DNA of 64,000 nt from Microbulbifer guangxiensis. GTDB taxonomy: Bacteria > Pseudomonadota > Gammaproteobacteria > Pseudomonadales > Cellvibrionaceae. Position 1 is the first letter of the stretch; each line of letters opens with the position of its first letter. Positions 45,200-56,996 of this stretch are shown here, one piece after another. The notes beneath the pieces are model-generated. The model did no database searches and was not told where the DNA came from. It saw nothing but the letters and a program-made list of their open reading frames with translations. Where the stretch lies: contig NZ_JAJSAQ010000002.1 in assembly GCF_021729075.1 (NCBI RefSeq), positions 248,001 through 312,000 of the forward strand, written 5' to 3'. Made by a program: the position numbers and the translations under genes.

Positions 45200-46687
45200 T
45201 CAGACCAGAACAATGTCGTACTGCTCCTGGTTGTAAATGGGCTCCACCTGGAACTGGATGGGACGCCCGATGAATTCTTCCAGATCCGCCACGTTGGCGG
45301 ACTCCTCGTCCAGCAGCAGGTCGATCACAACCTGGCTTGCCAGCACCATGATCTTCTCGCTGTCGTAGGCACGCGCTTCGCGGATGATCTCACGGAAAAT
45401 CTCGTAACACACCGTCTCAGCGCTCTTGAGAGTGCCGCGCCCGCTGCAGACCGGGCAGGGTTCGCACAGAATCTGCCCCAGGGACTCCCGGGTCCGCTTG
45501 CGGGTCATCTCCACCAGGCCCAGCTCCGACACACCGGTGATGCTGGTCTTGGCGTGGTCCCGCTCGAGGGCCTTTTCCAGCATTCGCAGTACCTGGCGGC
45601 GGTGCTCCGCGTCCTTCATGTCGATGAAGTCGATGATGATGATGCCGCCAAGGTTGCGCAGTCGCAGCTGGCGGGCAATGGCCGTGGCCGCCTCGAGGTT
45701 GGTCTTGAAGATGGTCTCTTCGAGATTGCGGTGGCCGACGAAGGCACCGGTGTTCACATCGATGGTGCTCATGGCCTCGGTCTGCTCGACAATCAGGTAA
45801 CCGCCGGACTTCAGGGTGACCTTGTTGTGCAGGGCCTTGCGGATCTCCTCCTCGACCCCGTAGAGGTCGAACAGCGGCCGCTCCCCCGGGTAGTGCTCCA
45901 GGCGGCCGGCGATTTCCGGGGCGTACTTGCTGGCGAACTCCGCTGCGCGGCCGTGGGCCTCGCGGGAATCGATGCGGATCTTCTCCGTGTAAGGGCGCGC
46001 CAGGTCGCGGAGGGCGCGCATGAACAGCGGCAGGTCCTCGTAGATGACCGACGGTTGCGGCCGGCTGCGGATGCGTTGCTCCAGCTCATGCCAGAGCTTG
46101 TACAGGAACGGGATGTCGCGCAGCAGTTCCTCTTCGCTGACCCCCTCGGCCACCGTGCGCAAGATAAAGCCGCCATCGCCCTTCTGGCCTTCCTCCGCCA
46201 GTTTGGCACTGGCCTGATCCACCAGCTCCCGCAGGCGCTCACGCTCACCTTCGTCTTCGATGCGATTGGAAATTCCGATATGGCGGGTCTGTGGCATGTA
46301 GACCAAGTAGCGCGCCGAAACCGACAGGTGCGTGGTCAGGCGAGCGCCCTTGCTGCTGATCGGGTCCTTGACCACCTGCACCACCAGCGACTGACCTTCC
46401 CGGACCAGGGCGCGGATATCCGCCACCTCCGATTCCCGGGACTCCATGCCCTCCTCATCGAGGGGGGCGATATCCGAGGCATGGATGAACCCGGCCCGCT
46501 CCAGGCCGATGTCCACAAACGCCGCCTGCATACCCGGCAGTACACGCACGACCTTGCCCTTGTAGATATTGCCGACGATACCGCGGCGGGCACTGCGCTC
46601 CAGGTAAACTTCCTGCAGTACACCGTTCTCCACAAGCGCTACCCGGGTTTCCGTGGGCGCTACATTGATCAACAGTTCTTCGCTCAC
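45200..46687 (-). CDS. rng: Ribonuclease G
   Basis: Endonuclease that matures the 16S rRNA 5' end and degrades some mRNAs. 495 residues. S1 domain near the N-terminus ([19 protein letters not shown]), RNase H-like region, and the DNase-I-like catalytic part with [18 protein letters not shown] and [11 protein letters not shown], whose Asp residues bind magnesium. The zinc-link reads [11 protein letters not shown]. The long C-terminal scaffold of RNase E is absent. GTG 46685-46687 overlaps the maf stop (GTGA) and has GGGAGGGAG upstream, so I prefer it to the upstream ATG. Confidence 0.95.
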   Translation of the reverse strand: MSEELLINVAPTETRVALVENGVLQEVYLERSARRGIVGNIYKGKVVRVLPGMQAAFVDIGLERAGFIHASDIAPLDEEGMESRESEVADIRALVREGQSLVVQVVKDPISSKGARLTTHLSVSARYLVYMPQTRHIGISNRIEDEGERERLRELVDQASAKLAEEGQKGDGGFILRTVAEGVSEEELLRDIPFLYKLWHELEQRIRSRPQPSVIYEDLPLFMRALRDLARPYTEKIRIDSREAHGRAAEFASKYAPEIAGRLEHYPGERPLFDLYGVEEEIRKALHNKVTLKSGGYLIVEQTEAMSTIDVNTGAFVGHRNLEETIFKTNLEAATAIARQLRLRNLGGIIIIDFIDMKDAEHRRQVLRMLEKALERDHAKTSITGVSELGLVEMTRKRTRESLGQILCEPCPVCSGRGTLKSAETVCYEIFREIIREARAYDSEKIMVLASQVVIDLLLDEESANVADLEEFIGRPIQFQVEPIYNQEQYDIVLV

Positions 46688-47304
46688 TGGGCTCCCTCCC
46701 ATTGCCAGTAGGGAATACCGGCCTGCTCCAGCATCGGTACCAGGACCTCCAGGGGCAGCCCCACCACATTGGTGTAACTGCCGTTGACGGCCGTCACCAG
46801 CGCGGCGCCAAGCCCCTGGATACCGTAACCGCCGGCCTTGTCCCGCGGCTCACCGGTCTGCCAGTAGGCTTCGATCCGGGCCTGGTCCAGTGTTCGGAAA
46901 CGCACCCGCGTCTCCACCGTCTCACTGAGAGTGTCCCCGCGACTGGCAAGACATACAGCAGTCAGCACCGAGTGCTCGGCGCCGGAAAGCAAGGACATCA
47001 TTGCGGCAAAATCAGCGAAATTACGCGGTTTTTCCAGCACCCAGTCGCCGGCGACCACCAGCGTGTCGGACCCCAGCGACCAGGCGGGTACCGGCTGGCA
47101 GTCTGCCGCAAGCACGAGCCCGGCCAGTGCCTTCTCCCGCGCAAGGCGCGCTACGTAGGCCGCTGGTGCCTCGCCGGGCCCACACTCTTCGGGTACTGCG
47201 GTGGGGCACTGAATGAAGCGCACACCGATCTGCGCCAGCAACTGGGCACGGCGCGGGGAGCCGGAGGCGAGCAGGAGTGGTTTGTCGGCGGCGGTATTCG
47301 GCAC
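46684..47304 (-). CDS. maf: Maf-family nucleotide pyrophosphatase (YhdE type)
   Basis: Hydrolyses non-canonical and some canonical (dTTP, UTP) nucleoside triphosphates; related to septum control when over-expressed. 206 residues. Motifs are [35 protein letters not shown] and [13 protein letters not shown]. It overlaps rng by four bases and lies between mreD and rng, the usual place. Confidence 0.95.
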   Translation of the reverse strand: MPNTAADKPLLLASGSPRRAQLLAQIGVRFIQCPTAVPEECGPGEAPAAYVARLAREKALAGLVLAADCQPVPAWSLGSDTLVVAGDWVLEKPRNFADFAAMMSLLSGAEHSVLTAVCLASRGDTLSETVETRVRFRTLDQARIEAYWQTGEPRDKAGGYGIQGLGAALVTAVNGSYTNVVGLPLEVLVPMLEQAGIPYWQWEGAQ

Positions 47305-47433
47305 TGCAATCTTTATTGTTGGTGAATCAGCGTCGGATTATAGCGGCATCGATCGAAAAATGATCGCCCGTTTACCGGACTTAACCCTGAATATGACAGG
47401 GATTCCGGTTGACTGAAGCGTCATAGCGACCGC

Positions 47434-47913
47434 TCAGCGCACCTGCAGCCTGCCGGCCATGTGGTCGAGCCAGGGGATTGTCAGCGGCCACAGCAGGGCC
47501 GTAGTCAGCGCGGGCCAAAGGAACATCAGGCCCGGGACTGGCTTGCCGGCCAGATTATGCACCCAGTTGCCCACCACCTGCTGGATACCCACCAGCACAA
47601 ACACCCACAACAGCTGCTGCGCAGGATTGAAAGCCCGCGTACGCTGATAGGTGAGCAGGCTGAAATAGGCCAGCACTGCCAGTGCGAGGGCGTGGGTGCC
47701 CAGTGCGGCCCCCGTGACCAGGTCTTCCGCCAGGCCCACCAGCCAGGCAAAACCGACCCCAACACTCTGGGGCATCCGATTGATCCAGAAAATGACCAGC
47801 AGGGCAGTGAACGAGGGGCGAAACCAGAGCCAGCCCAGCGGCAGTGGCATGACCGCCAGCAGCAGTGCGACCACCACCGAGGCGACGATAAACCAGCGAT
47901 TATTCGCTTCCAA
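47434..47913 (-). CDS. mreD: Rod shape-determining protein MreD
   Basis: Inner-membrane protein of the elongasome. 159 residues with five predicted membrane helices; the FWINRMPQSVGVGFAWLVGL and GTHALALAVLAYFSLL blocks are typical of gammaproteobacterial MreD. I choose TTG 47911-47913, which gives the normal length, overlaps mreC by 14 bases and has GAGGAG seven to eight bases upstream. An ATG at 47947-47949 would extend it within mreC. Confidence 0.92.
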   Translation of the reverse strand: MEANNRWFIVASVVVALLLAVMPLPLGWLWFRPSFTALLVIFWINRMPQSVGVGFAWLVGLAEDLVTGAALGTHALALAVLAYFSLLTYQRTRAFNPAQQLLWVFVLVGIQQVVGNWVHNLAGKPVPGLMFLWPALTTALLWPLTIPWLDHMAGRLQVR

Positions 47914-48742
47914 CGGACTGCTCCTCGCCGGAGAGAACCGCGAGCACAAAGCGACTCCGGTTCATCCGCCCGCGGGGCTGCACCTCCGCCTCAGCGAACG
48001 GCCGGCCGGGATCACGTATCACCGAAACCACATCACCCACCGGGTAGCCCGCCGGGAAGCGGCCGCCCAGGCCGGAACTCAACAGCAGGTCACCTTCGCG
48101 GATGTCACTGGTGTTGGCCAAGTGACGCAACTTCAGCCGATAGAGATCACCGGTACCCTCGGCTACGGCACGCACACTGTTGCGCAGCACCTGCACAGGC
48201 AGGGCATGGCTGGCATCGGTAATCAGCAGGACCCGGCTGCTGGAACCACCCGCCTCAATGACCTGACCCAGCAGGCCGGCGGCATCCATGATTGGCGTAC
48301 CGGGCACGACCCCGTCATCGCGCCCCTTGTCGATCACCAGCACGTGTTCCAACGGATCGGGAGAAACGCCGATAACCTGGGACACCAGCACCCGTTCGTC
48401 GAGCATCTCGGCGGAATTCATCAGCTCCTTGAGCTGGGTGTTCTCTGCTTTCACGGCAGCCAGCGACTGGCTGCGCTGTTCCAGCAGCAGCACCTGACGC
48501 TTCAGGCGGCTGTTTTCCTCCAGCAACTCATCGCGGCTGCGCAGCTGATCACCCGCCCAGTCGGTCACTCGCCCGGGAGCGTCAGTCAGCCAGTAGAAGG
48601 GAGTCACCAGGGCAGCCGCGCGCTCACGCAGTGGCTGCAGCCAGTCGGTGTACAGGTTGATTACGATGAGCGCAGCCGCCGCCAGCCCCAGCAACAGGAT
48701 GCGGGACTCAGGCGAGGGACCACGGGTAAACAGCGGCTTAAT
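47900..48742 (-). CDS. mreC: Rod shape-determining protein MreC, apparent ATT start
   Basis: Bitopic periplasmic scaffold of the elongasome. 280 residues if started at ATT 48740-48742. From that codon the N-terminus reads (I/M)KPLFTRGPSPESRILLLGL, matching the conserved MKP(L/I)F..GPS start of MreC in E. coli and Pseudomonas. A GGGGG stretch lies six bases upstream. An in-frame TAA six codons before blocks any earlier start, and no ATG, GTG or TTG occurs before the TTG/CTG inside the membrane helix. Membrane helix about 15-35, coiled coil 70-105, then the beta-domain with HALPVQVLRNSVRAVAEG and GLGGRFPAGYPVG. Follows mreB by 33 bases. Confidence 0.9.
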   Translation of the reverse strand: MKPLFTRGPSPESRILLLGLAAAALIVINLYTDWLQPLRERAAALVTPFYWLTDAPGRVTDWAGDQLRSRDELLEENSRLKRQVLLLEQRSQSLAAVKAENTQLKELMNSAEMLDERVLVSQVIGVSPDPLEHVLVIDKGRDDGVVPGTPIMDAAGLLGQVIEAGGSSSRVLLITDASHALPVQVLRNSVRAVAEGTGDLYRLKLRHLANTSDIREGDLLLSSGLGGRFPAGYPVGDVVSVIRDPGRPFAEAEVQPRGRMNRSRFVLAVLSGEEQSVGSE

Positions 48743-48775
48743 GGGAAACCCCCATTAATAAATCAGTTTTTATTA

Positions 48776-50184
<1,409 letters not shown>

Positions 50185-50472
50185 ATGGCCGTGGACGCGC
50201 AAACCGTACATCGACTGGCCGAGCTGGCCCGCATCGCCATCTCCGAGGAGACACTGGAGGAAGTGAGCGGCCGACTCGGAGACGTACTCAAGCTGGTTGA
50301 CCAGTTGCAGACCGTCAACACCGAAGGGGTGGCCCCCATGGCCCACCCCCTGGATGCGACCCAGCGGCTGCGCCCGGACCAGGCCACCGAGACCGACTGC
50401 CGCGAGGAGATGCAGGCCATCGCCCCCCAGACCGAGGACGGGCTCTACCTGGTCCCCAAGGTCATCGACTGA
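50185..50472 (+). CDS. gatC: Asp/Glu-tRNA amidotransferase subunit C
   Basis: Small wrapping subunit of the GatCAB enzyme, which amidates misacylated Glu-tRNA(Gln) and/or Asp-tRNA(Asn). 95 residues. Family blocks are [19 protein letters not shown] and the C-terminal [21 protein letters not shown] 50185 follows CTGGAGCCCCCA. First gene of gatCAB. Confidence 0.96.
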   Translation: MAVDAQTVHRLAELARIAISEETLEEVSGRLGDVLKLVDQLQTVNTEGVAPMAHPLDATQRLRPDQATETDCREEMQAIAPQTEDGLYLVPKVID

Positions 50473-50524
50473 CCTCACAGCACCCCCGCTGCCCACCCAG
50501 AGACAGGAACAACCCGGGAAGTTC

Positions 50525-51970
50525 ATGCACCAGTTAACCATTGCCGAGATCATCAAGGGGCTGCGCGAGAAACAGTTCTCCAGCGTCGAAATCACCCGCC
50601 ACCTGCTGGAACGCATCCAGCAGCAGGATGCCCGTTACAACAGCTTTATCACCGTCACTGCAGAGCAGGCCCTGGCGCAGGCCACTGCCGCAGACGAGCG
50701 CCTGGCTGCTGGCAAGGCTCCGGCCCTGTGCGGGGTGCCCATTGCCCACAAGGATATTTTCTGTACCCGCGGTGTGCGCACCAGTTGCGGCTCGCGCATG
50801 CTGGACAACTTCGTGCCGCCCTACGACGCCGCCGTGGTGGAGGGCTTTGAACGCGCCGGTGCCGTGAGCCTGGGCAAGACCAATATGGATGAGTTCGCCA
50901 TGGGCTCGTCCAACGAGAGCAGTTTTTACGGCCCGGTGAAGAACCCCTGGGATACCAGCCGGGTACCGGGTGGCTCCTCCGGCGGTTCCGCCGCCGCAGT
51001 GGCAGCCCTGCTCTGCCCTGGCGCCACCGCCACCGATACCGGTGGCTCCATCCGCCAGCCGGCTGCGCTCACCAATACGACCGGTGTCAAACCCACCTAC
51101 GGGCGCGTATCGCGCTGGGGCATGGTTGCGTTCGCATCGAGCCTGGACCAGGGCGGTCCCATCGCGCGCACGGCGGAAGATGCCGCGCTGATGCTGTCGG
51201 TAATGGCCGACGTCGACCCGCGCGATTCCACCAACCTGCAGCGTCCGGCCGAGGACTTCACCCGGGACCTGGGCCAGTCCATCTCGGGACTGAAAATCGG
51301 GGTTCCCAAAGAGTACTTTGGCGAGGGCCTCGACAGTGCGACCGGCGAGCGGGTGCAGGAAGCCCTGCGGGAATACGAAAAGCTCGGGGCACAGCTGGTG
51401 GAAATCAGCCTGCCCCACACCCACCTGGCCGTGCCCGCCTACTATGTCATCGCGCCGGCGGAGGCCTCCGCCAACCTGTCCCGTTTCGACGGCGTTCGCT
51501 ACGGCTACCGCTGTGAAAACCCCGCGGATCTGCGCGATCTCTACATGCGCTCCCGCGGCGAGGGCTTCGGCGAGGAAGTGCAGCGGCGCATCCTGGTCGG
51601 CACCTACGCCCTGTCCGCCGGCTATTACGATGCCTACTACAACAAAGCGCAGCAGGTGCGCCGACTGATCAAGCAGGACTTCGTCCAGGCCTTCGGGCAA
51701 GTGGACGTGATCATGGGCCCCACTGCCCCCAGCCCCGCTTTCGCGCTGGGCGCCAAACAGGCGGACCCGGTCAGCATGTACCTGGAGGACATCTACACCA
51801 TCGCCATCAACCTGGCCGGCGTGCCGGCCATGTCGCTGCCCTGTGGCACCGTCGATGGCCTGCCCGTGGGCCTGCAGATCATCGGCAATTATCTCGACGA
51901 GGCGCGCATGCTGAACGTCGCCCACCAGTACCAGCGGGCCACCGACTGGCACAAAGCCAGCGCAGTATAA
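50525..51970 (+). CDS. gatA: Asp/Glu-tRNA amidotransferase subunit A
   Basis: Glutaminase subunit of GatCAB, of the amidase-signature family. 481 residues. The Ser-cisSer-Lys triad is recognisable: Lys in [13 protein letters not shown], the two Ser in [13 protein letters not shown] and [20 protein letters not shown] 50525 gives the normal start. 12 bases before gatB. Confidence 0.97.
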   Translation: MHQLTIAEIIKGLREKQFSSVEITRHLLERIQQQDARYNSFITVTAEQALAQATAADERLAAGKAPALCGVPIAHKDIFCTRGVRTSCGSRMLDNFVPPYDAAVVEGFERAGAVSLGKTNMDEFAMGSSNESSFYGPVKNPWDTSRVPGGSSGGSAAAVAALLCPGATATDTGGSIRQPAALTNTTGVKPTYGRVSRWGMVAFASSLDQGGPIARTAEDAALMLSVMADVDPRDSTNLQRPAEDFTRDLGQSISGLKIGVPKEYFGEGLDSATGERVQEALREYEKLGAQLVEISLPHTHLAVPAYYVIAPAEASANLSRFDGVRYGYRCENPADLRDLYMRSRGEGFGEEVQRRILVGTYALSAGYYDAYYNKAQQVRRLIKQDFVQAFGQVDVIMGPTAPSPAFALGAKQADPVSMYLEDIYTIAINLAGVPAMSLPCGTVDGLPVGLQIIGNYLDEARMLNVAHQYQRATDWHKASAV

Positions 51971-51982
51971 GGAGGCGATCAG

Positions 51983-53434
51983 ATGGAATGGGAAATCGTT
52001 ATCGGGCTGGAAGTGCACGTGCAGCTCTCCACCCAGTCAAAGCTCTTCTCCGGTGCCAGCACCCGCTTCGGTGCGCCCCCCAATACCCAGGCCTGCGCCA
52101 TCGACCTGGCCATGCCGGGCACACTGCCGGTGCCGAACGAGCAAGCGTTCCGCTATGCGGTCATGTTCGGGCTGGCCATGAATGCTGAAATCAGCAAGCG
52201 CTCGGTGTTCGAGCGCAAGAATTACTTCTACCCGGACCTGCCCAAGGGCTACCAGACCACCCAGCTGGCGGAGCCGATCGTCGGCGCCGGTGAGATCGAA
52301 ATCCACCTCGAGGATGGCAGCAGCAAGAGTGTCCGCTTGCACCATGCTCACCTCGAAGAGGATGCTGGCAAGTCTCTGCATGAAGACTTTCAGGGTATGT
52401 CCGGTATCGACCTCAATCGCGCCGGCACGCCGCTGATCGAAATCGTCTCCGAGCCGGATATGCGCAGTGCTGCCGAGGCGGTGGCCTACCTGAGAAAAAT
52501 TCACAGCATCGTCACCTACCTGGGCATTTCCGATGGCGACATGTCCCAGGGATCCATGCGCTGCGATGCCAATGTATCGGTGCGACTGAAAGGCGAGGAG
52601 AAGCTCGGCACCCGCACCGAACTCAAAAATATCAACTCATTCCGCTTCGTCGAACGCGCCATCAAAGTAGAGGCACAACGGCAGATCGACCTGATCGAGG
52701 ACGGCGGCCAGGTGGTACAGGAAACCCGCCTCTACGACGCCGACAAGAACGAGACACGTTCCATGCGCAGCAAGGAGGTGGCCAACGACTACCGCTATTT
52801 CCCCTGCCCGGACCTGCTGCCAGTCGAGCTGGATGACGACTATATCGAGGCCATCCGCAGGGAACTGCCGGAACTCCCGGACGCCAAGAGTGCCCGCTTA
52901 GCCGGCGAATACGGCCTCTCTGTCTACGATGCCGACCAGCTGACCCAGGAGCGCGCCAGCGCGGACTTTTTCGAGGCTGCCACAAGGCAATGCGGGCAGC
53001 CGAAACTGGTGGCCAACTGGATGATGGGCGAGCTCGCAGCTCTTCTGAATCGGAAGGAAATCGGCATCGAGCAGTCGCCAGTCAGTGCTACGCAACTGGC
53101 CGGGCTGATTGAACGCATTGTCGACAATACTATTTCCAGCAAGATCGCCAAGCAGGTCTTCGAGGCCATCGCCAATGGCGAGGGGGATGCCGATACGGTG
53201 ATCGAGCAGCGGGGGCTGAAGCAGGTCTCCGACACCGGCGCCATCGAGCAGATGGTGGACGAAGTGATCGCCAACAGCACCGCCCAGGTGGAAAACTACC
53301 GCAACGCAGACGAAGCCAAGCGCCCCAAGATGATGGGTTATTTCGTTGGCCAGATCATGAAGGCTTCCAAAGGCCAGGCCAACCCGCAGGTAATCAACAA
53401 GATTCTCAAGGACAAGCTGGACGCGCTGCTCTGA
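51983..53434 (+). CDS. gatB: Asp/Glu-tRNA amidotransferase subunit B
   Basis: Kinase/transamidase subunit that activates the tRNA-bound carboxylate with ATP and accepts ammonia from GatA. 483 residues. It begins [20 protein letters not shown] and has [26 protein letters not shown] and [17 protein letters not shown]; the C-terminal YqeY-like tail ends [22 protein letters not shown] 51983 follows AAGGAGGCGATCAG, a strong ribosome site. Confidence 0.97.
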   Translation: MEWEIVIGLEVHVQLSTQSKLFSGASTRFGAPPNTQACAIDLAMPGTLPVPNEQAFRYAVMFGLAMNAEISKRSVFERKNYFYPDLPKGYQTTQLAEPIVGAGEIEIHLEDGSSKSVRLHHAHLEEDAGKSLHEDFQGMSGIDLNRAGTPLIEIVSEPDMRSAAEAVAYLRKIHSIVTYLGISDGDMSQGSMRCDANVSVRLKGEEKLGTRTELKNINSFRFVERAIKVEAQRQIDLIEDGGQVVQETRLYDADKNETRSMRSKEVANDYRYFPCPDLLPVELDDDYIEAIRRELPELPDAKSARLAGEYGLSVYDADQLTQERASADFFEAATRQCGQPKLVANWMMGELAALLNRKEIGIEQSPVSATQLAGLIERIVDNTISSKIAKQVFEAIANGEGDADTVIEQRGLKQVSDTGAIEQMVDEVIANSTAQVENYRNADEAKRPKMMGYFVGQIMKASKGQANPQVINKILKDKLDALL

Positions 53435-53472
53435 TCGCAACGCCGTGGAAGGTGCATCAAAAGGAGAAAGTT

Positions 53473-53769
53473 TTGAGCCTGAAGAAAGACAAACAGAAAG
53501 TTCTCGGTGAGACTTTCGACGAAGAGCGCATTGCCGGCTTCCTGGCCGGTGAGGCTCCCGAGGGGCAGGATCGTGATTTCTACCTGCTGGAACGGGCTTA
53601 CCGGGGCATGAGAGCGGAAGACTTTGCTACTTTCGTGCAACTGTTCCTGGCCCGGGGTGGCGACCTCAACGCCCGTAACAGCGAGGGGCAAACCCTGCTG
53701 GATCGCCTCCTTGAACATCGCCAGAGCAGCGACTACGCCGAAGTGCTGCGCACCGCCGCCGGGTCGTAA
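53473..53769 (+). CDS. PA4642-family protein
   Basis: 98 residues, resembling the short Pseudomonas protein PA4642 family: KKDKQKVLGETFDEERIAGFL at the start, AYRGMRAEDFATFVQLFLARG and then an ankyrin-like DLNARNSEGQTLLDRLLEHR. No function is known. The TTG start (53473-53475) has AAGGAG six bases upstream, much better than the GTG at 53452. Lies 38 bases after gatB and 40 before cysZ. Confidence 0.82.
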   Translation: MSLKKDKQKVLGETFDEERIAGFLAGEAPEGQDRDFYLLERAYRGMRAEDFATFVQLFLARGGDLNARNSEGQTLLDRLLEHRQSSDYAEVLRTAAGS

Positions 53770-53809
53770 GGCGAAAACCTTGACCACCTCTGCCCACTGA
53801 GGAAAACCG

Positions 53810-54652
53810 ATGACATCCAATCCAACCCACGGCCTGGATGCCCTTGTCAGAGGCGCCCGGCTGCTCACCCGCCGGGAGCTTCGACCATTCATCATCATTC
53901 CACTGCTGATCAACCTGGTGCTGTTTATCGCGTTGTCGGCGCTGATGCTGTCCCAGATCAGCGGGCTGGCGGACTATCTGAGCAGCCTGCTCTCCCACTC
54001 ACCGGTCAATACCGAGAATATGTCCTGGTGGCGGGCGATCATGGCCAAGGGTGCTGCCTGGGCCGCCGATGCCTTTCAGTGGCTGGCCTGGCTGATTGCC
54101 ATCGCCGTCGTGGTGCTGTTCCTGTTTGTCTACGGCTATGCCTTCGGCATCATCACCAACATCATCGCGGCACCGTTCAACGGCTTTCTCGCCGAGAAGG
54201 TCGAGGAACTGCTTACCGGTCGCGCACCGCCCCCTGAGCCGCTGCTCTCCATGGTCTGGCGCACTATCGGCCGCGAGTTACGCAAGCTGATGTATTTCAT
54301 CGGCTGGGGCATCGTGATCTTCATCATTGCCATGCTCACCAGCTGGACGGTTTTCATTCCCGCCGTGCTCGGCGGACTCTGGGGCGCCTGGTGCATGGCC
54401 ATCCAGTATGTGGATTATCCGCTCGACAACCACCAGCGCCCGTTTGCGGAACTGAAAAGTGTGCTGCGCCGCCGCAAGTTCACCTCTCTGGGATTCGGCG
54501 GAGCAGTGATGCTGGCAAAGATGGTGCCGGTGCTGAATATCTTCGTGATGCCAGCCGCCGTAGCGGGTGGTACGGTACTGTGGGTCGAGCGTCTGCGCCG
54601 GGAGGGAGATCCCGGCACAGACAGGGCGCTCGAGCAGGGATCGCAGGGTTAG
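53810..54652 (+). CDS. cysZ: Sulfate transporter CysZ
   Basis: Inner-membrane sulfate uptake protein of the CysZ/EI24 family. 280 residues with about six membrane helices. Family blocks are RPFIIIPLLINLVLF near the N-terminus, AAPFNGFLAEKVEELLTG, and MAIQYVDYPLDNHQ in the centre. It may feed the Sat enzyme encoded at 21.3 kb (inference). Start ATG 53810 follows CTGAGGAAAACCG. Confidence 0.92.
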   Translation: MTSNPTHGLDALVRGARLLTRRELRPFIIIPLLINLVLFIALSALMLSQISGLADYLSSLLSHSPVNTENMSWWRAIMAKGAAWAADAFQWLAWLIAIAVVVLFLFVYGYAFGIITNIIAAPFNGFLAEKVEELLTGRAPPPEPLLSMVWRTIGRELRKLMYFIGWGIVIFIIAMLTSWTVFIPAVLGGLWGAWCMAIQYVDYPLDNHQRPFAELKSVLRRRKFTSLGFGGAVMLAKMVPVLNIFVMPAAVAGGTVLWVERLRREGDPGTDRALEQGSQG

Positions 54653-54852
54653 AAGTGTTGCCGGCCTGGCCTGTGCCAGGCTGGCGAGACCTGAAACCAG
54701 ACTCAAAATGCCCGCCCCGGGCCTCACCGCCGCATTCACAGGAATGGGATCCCGGAGGCCCGGCACGCTGGCGCAGGCTAAAGCCGCATCTCTTACACCG
54801 CCACCATTTGCCCCTCACCTACTGAGAAGGTGCTGTTGAAAAAGTATCGCGC
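54653..54852. other. Intergenic region cysZ / acyltransferase
   Basis: 200 bases between convergent genes with no gene. A GC hairpin (GCCTGG/CCAGGC around 54664-54681) could end cysZ transcripts, but no T tract follows. Confidence 0.4.
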
Positions 54853-56856
54853 TCAACCGGAACCCAAACGGTCGAGAAGCTCAGGCACCAGTTGCTCCGA
54901 GCCAAACGCACTCAGGTGATCGTCGTCCCGGTACAGGGGCCGGCCATCTGCCTGAATCTGGCAGCGGGGATGGCACAGGTCCGGCACCAGGCTCTCCCGC
55001 TGAATCTGGAACGCTTCCACCAGGGAGCCCAATATTTCATTGGTGCGCTGATTGCGTGCCTGCACCTCTTCCAGAGTCGGAGCAGCCTGCAACTGGGCAC
55101 CCACGAATTCTGAGCTCACAATCGCCATCGGTACCGAGAACGCGATCTCGGGAATACTCTCGACGATCAGCACTTCCCTTCCGGTGGCGCGAATCCGCGA
55201 CACGGTTTCGGCAAGCCCCTGTGCCACCAGGCCGGCGTTGTCCCGGCCCGGGTCGTCACTCGCGGTCAGGGGTTCCTGCTGGCCGGCCAGCCCGAGCACA
55301 GCGGGCGGACCACTCTCACCGGGCGAACGACTGCCCTCCACCACCAGCGCCCAGCGCGCCACCAGGATCACCGTGCTGATATCCTCGCGGCCTTCCAGCA
55401 TCTCGATCACCTGCGCGTTGAAACGGTCGCAATCCTGTGCCGATCCCATCTCTACCCGCACCACGCCCATTAGCGGCGCGCAGGCAGACTTCACCGCCGC
55501 CAACCCCCGATGGCCTCGCTCCCGCAGCCAGAGCTGGAAGCCCGGCAGGAAGGCGCCAGCATGGGAATCGCCCCACAGCAGGTAATCCATATTGTTCCCC
55601 TGACCGTCGTCAGCGCCGAATTCGCACAGCCCCTCCTCTGGCAGCCGATCCATACAGCGACGCTCTTCCGGGGCGCGTTTGATGGCTTCGCGATAGGTGG
55701 TGAACAGATCCTCCGGCAGCCGCTCCGGGACCCCTTTGTTTACGTTGACCACCAGCGCGAGGGCGACAGTCAGCGTGGCGAGCGCGCCGCAGGTGCGCAC
55801 CAGGACACGGCGGGACATGCCGGTGGGAGCGGGCTTCCGGAACGGCGCCTCGACGAAACGCCAGCTGAGCCAGGCCAGCACCAGCGACAACGCGATGGCC
55901 TGTAGCGCCAGTTCCAGCGGCAACTCGGCACTGCCGTGCAGCAGGCGGAACAACACCAGGACCGGCCAGTGCCACAGGTACAGCGAATAGGAGACCAGCC
56001 CTACCCACACGAAAGGCGACCAGGCCACAAGGCGCCCGGTGACGGTCGATCCATGGCCGCCAGCCCAGATCAGTGCGGCGGCACCGACACAGGGGAGCAG
56101 CGCAGCCAGCCCCGGAAAAGGCGTGGCCGAATCGTAGGCTACGACCGCGACGAGGATCATCGCCAGTCCAGCGGCGGCGGCCAGCTCGGCCTGCCAGCGC
56201 TGCCGCGGGGCCGCAAACGCCCCCAGAGCCAGTAGTGCCCCCAGGCCCAGCTCCCACATCCGCGTCGGAGTGAGGAAGTAATTGGCCAGTGGCTGGCTTT
56301 TTGTCGCCCAGATCGAGAGCAACAGGGACAGGACGGACAGGCCGGCCACCCCCATCAGCACGGATCGCCGGCCGCGGGCCGCGAGCAGGCAAAGGAGCAA
56401 TGGAAAGCCCAGGTAGAACTGCTCCTCTACCGACAGTGACCAGGTGTGCAACAACGGCTGCCACTCTGCGTCTGAACCGAAATAGTCGCCGGTGCTCTGC
56501 CAGAACCAGAAGTTGGAGACGAAGAACAGGGCCGCGAGCACCGATTGCGCCAGCTCCTTGAACGGCTCCGGGGGCAGCACAAACCAGCCGACGCCCAGAC
56601 AGGCGAGAAATACTGCAAACAACGCCGGCAGGATGCGCCGGGCCCGGCGCTCATAGAAATTCGCCAGGGAAAAGCGGTCCTCACCAATCTCCCGCATCAG
56701 GATCCCGGTGATGAGAAATCCCGAGATAACGAAGAACACATCCACGCCGACGAACCCGCCGGAAAAACCCGGCAGCCCCGCGTGTGCAAAAAGAACCGGA
56801 AGTACCGCAAAGGCACGTAGGCCGTCGATGTCCCGACGGTAAGCAAGACTACTCAC
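54853..56856 (-). CDS. Membrane O-acyltransferase fused to SGNH domain (OafA/YrhL type)
   Basis: Predicted to acylate a surface polysaccharide or LPS. 667 residues. The N-terminal acyltransferase-3 domain (about 1-345) has ten to eleven membrane helices with YRRDIDGLRAFAVLPVL, VDVFFVISGFLITGI, FYERRARRILPALF and HTWSLSVEEQFYL. The C-terminal SGNH-like domain (about 400-667) shows the GDS block LLWGDSHAGAFLPG and the DxxH block DDDHLSAFGSEQL, so it could be an active esterase or transferase. Downstream of a sulfotransferase gene on the same strand; the two probably modify one glycan. Confidence 0.93.
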   Translation of the reverse strand: MSSLAYRRDIDGLRAFAVLPVLFAHAGLPGFSGGFVGVDVFFVISGFLITGILMREIGEDRFSLANFYERRARRILPALFAVFLACLGVGWFVLPPEPFKELAQSVLAALFFVSNFWFWQSTGDYFGSDAEWQPLLHTWSLSVEEQFYLGFPLLLCLLAARGRRSVLMGVAGLSVLSLLLSIWATKSQPLANYFLTPTRMWELGLGALLALGAFAAPRQRWQAELAAAAGLAMILVAVVAYDSATPFPGLAALLPCVGAAALIWAGGHGSTVTGRLVAWSPFVWVGLVSYSLYLWHWPVLVLFRLLHGSAELPLELALQAIALSLVLAWLSWRFVEAPFRKPAPTGMSRRVLVRTCGALATLTVALALVVNVNKGVPERLPEDLFTTYREAIKRAPEERRCMDRLPEEGLCEFGADDGQGNNMDYLLWGDSHAGAFLPGFQLWLRERGHRGLAAVKSACAPLMGVVRVEMGSAQDCDRFNAQVIEMLEGREDISTVILVARWALVVEGSRSPGESGPPAVLGLAGQQEPLTASDDPGRDNAGLVAQGLAETVSRIRATGREVLIVESIPEIAFSVPMAIVSSEFVGAQLQAAPTLEEVQARNQRTNEILGSLVEAFQIQRESLVPDLCHPRCQIQADGRPLYRDDDHLSAFGSEQLVPELLDRLGSG

Positions 56857-56880
56857 AGAAGATAACCAGAGACTGACTGT

Positions 56881-56994
56881 TTACATTAGATAAGACTTGT
56901 AACTGGCCACTCCCTGGCGCGCTGGCAGAGGCCCGCGCAATTCCCGCCCCGGCACCGGGCCGGGCAAATATTCGATATAACTGTGGTCGGCCAT
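56881..56994 (-). CDS. Possible 37-residue small protein
   Basis: A 37-codon frame begins at an ATG two bases after the sulfotransferase stop and ends 24 bases before the acyltransferase start. The product starts MADHSYIEYLPGPVPG and ends in a basic VASYKSYLM. The ribosome site is weak and I know no homologue, so this may be chance open frame. Confidence 0.22.
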   Translation of the reverse strand: MADHSYIEYLPGPVPGRELRGPLPARQGVASYKSYLM

Positions 56995-56996
56995 GC

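Noticed and set aside
50534..52018. Long minus-strand open frame opposite gatA
   Set aside because: Shadow frame with His/Gly/Gln-rich, repetitive sequence and no ribosome site; gatA is certain.
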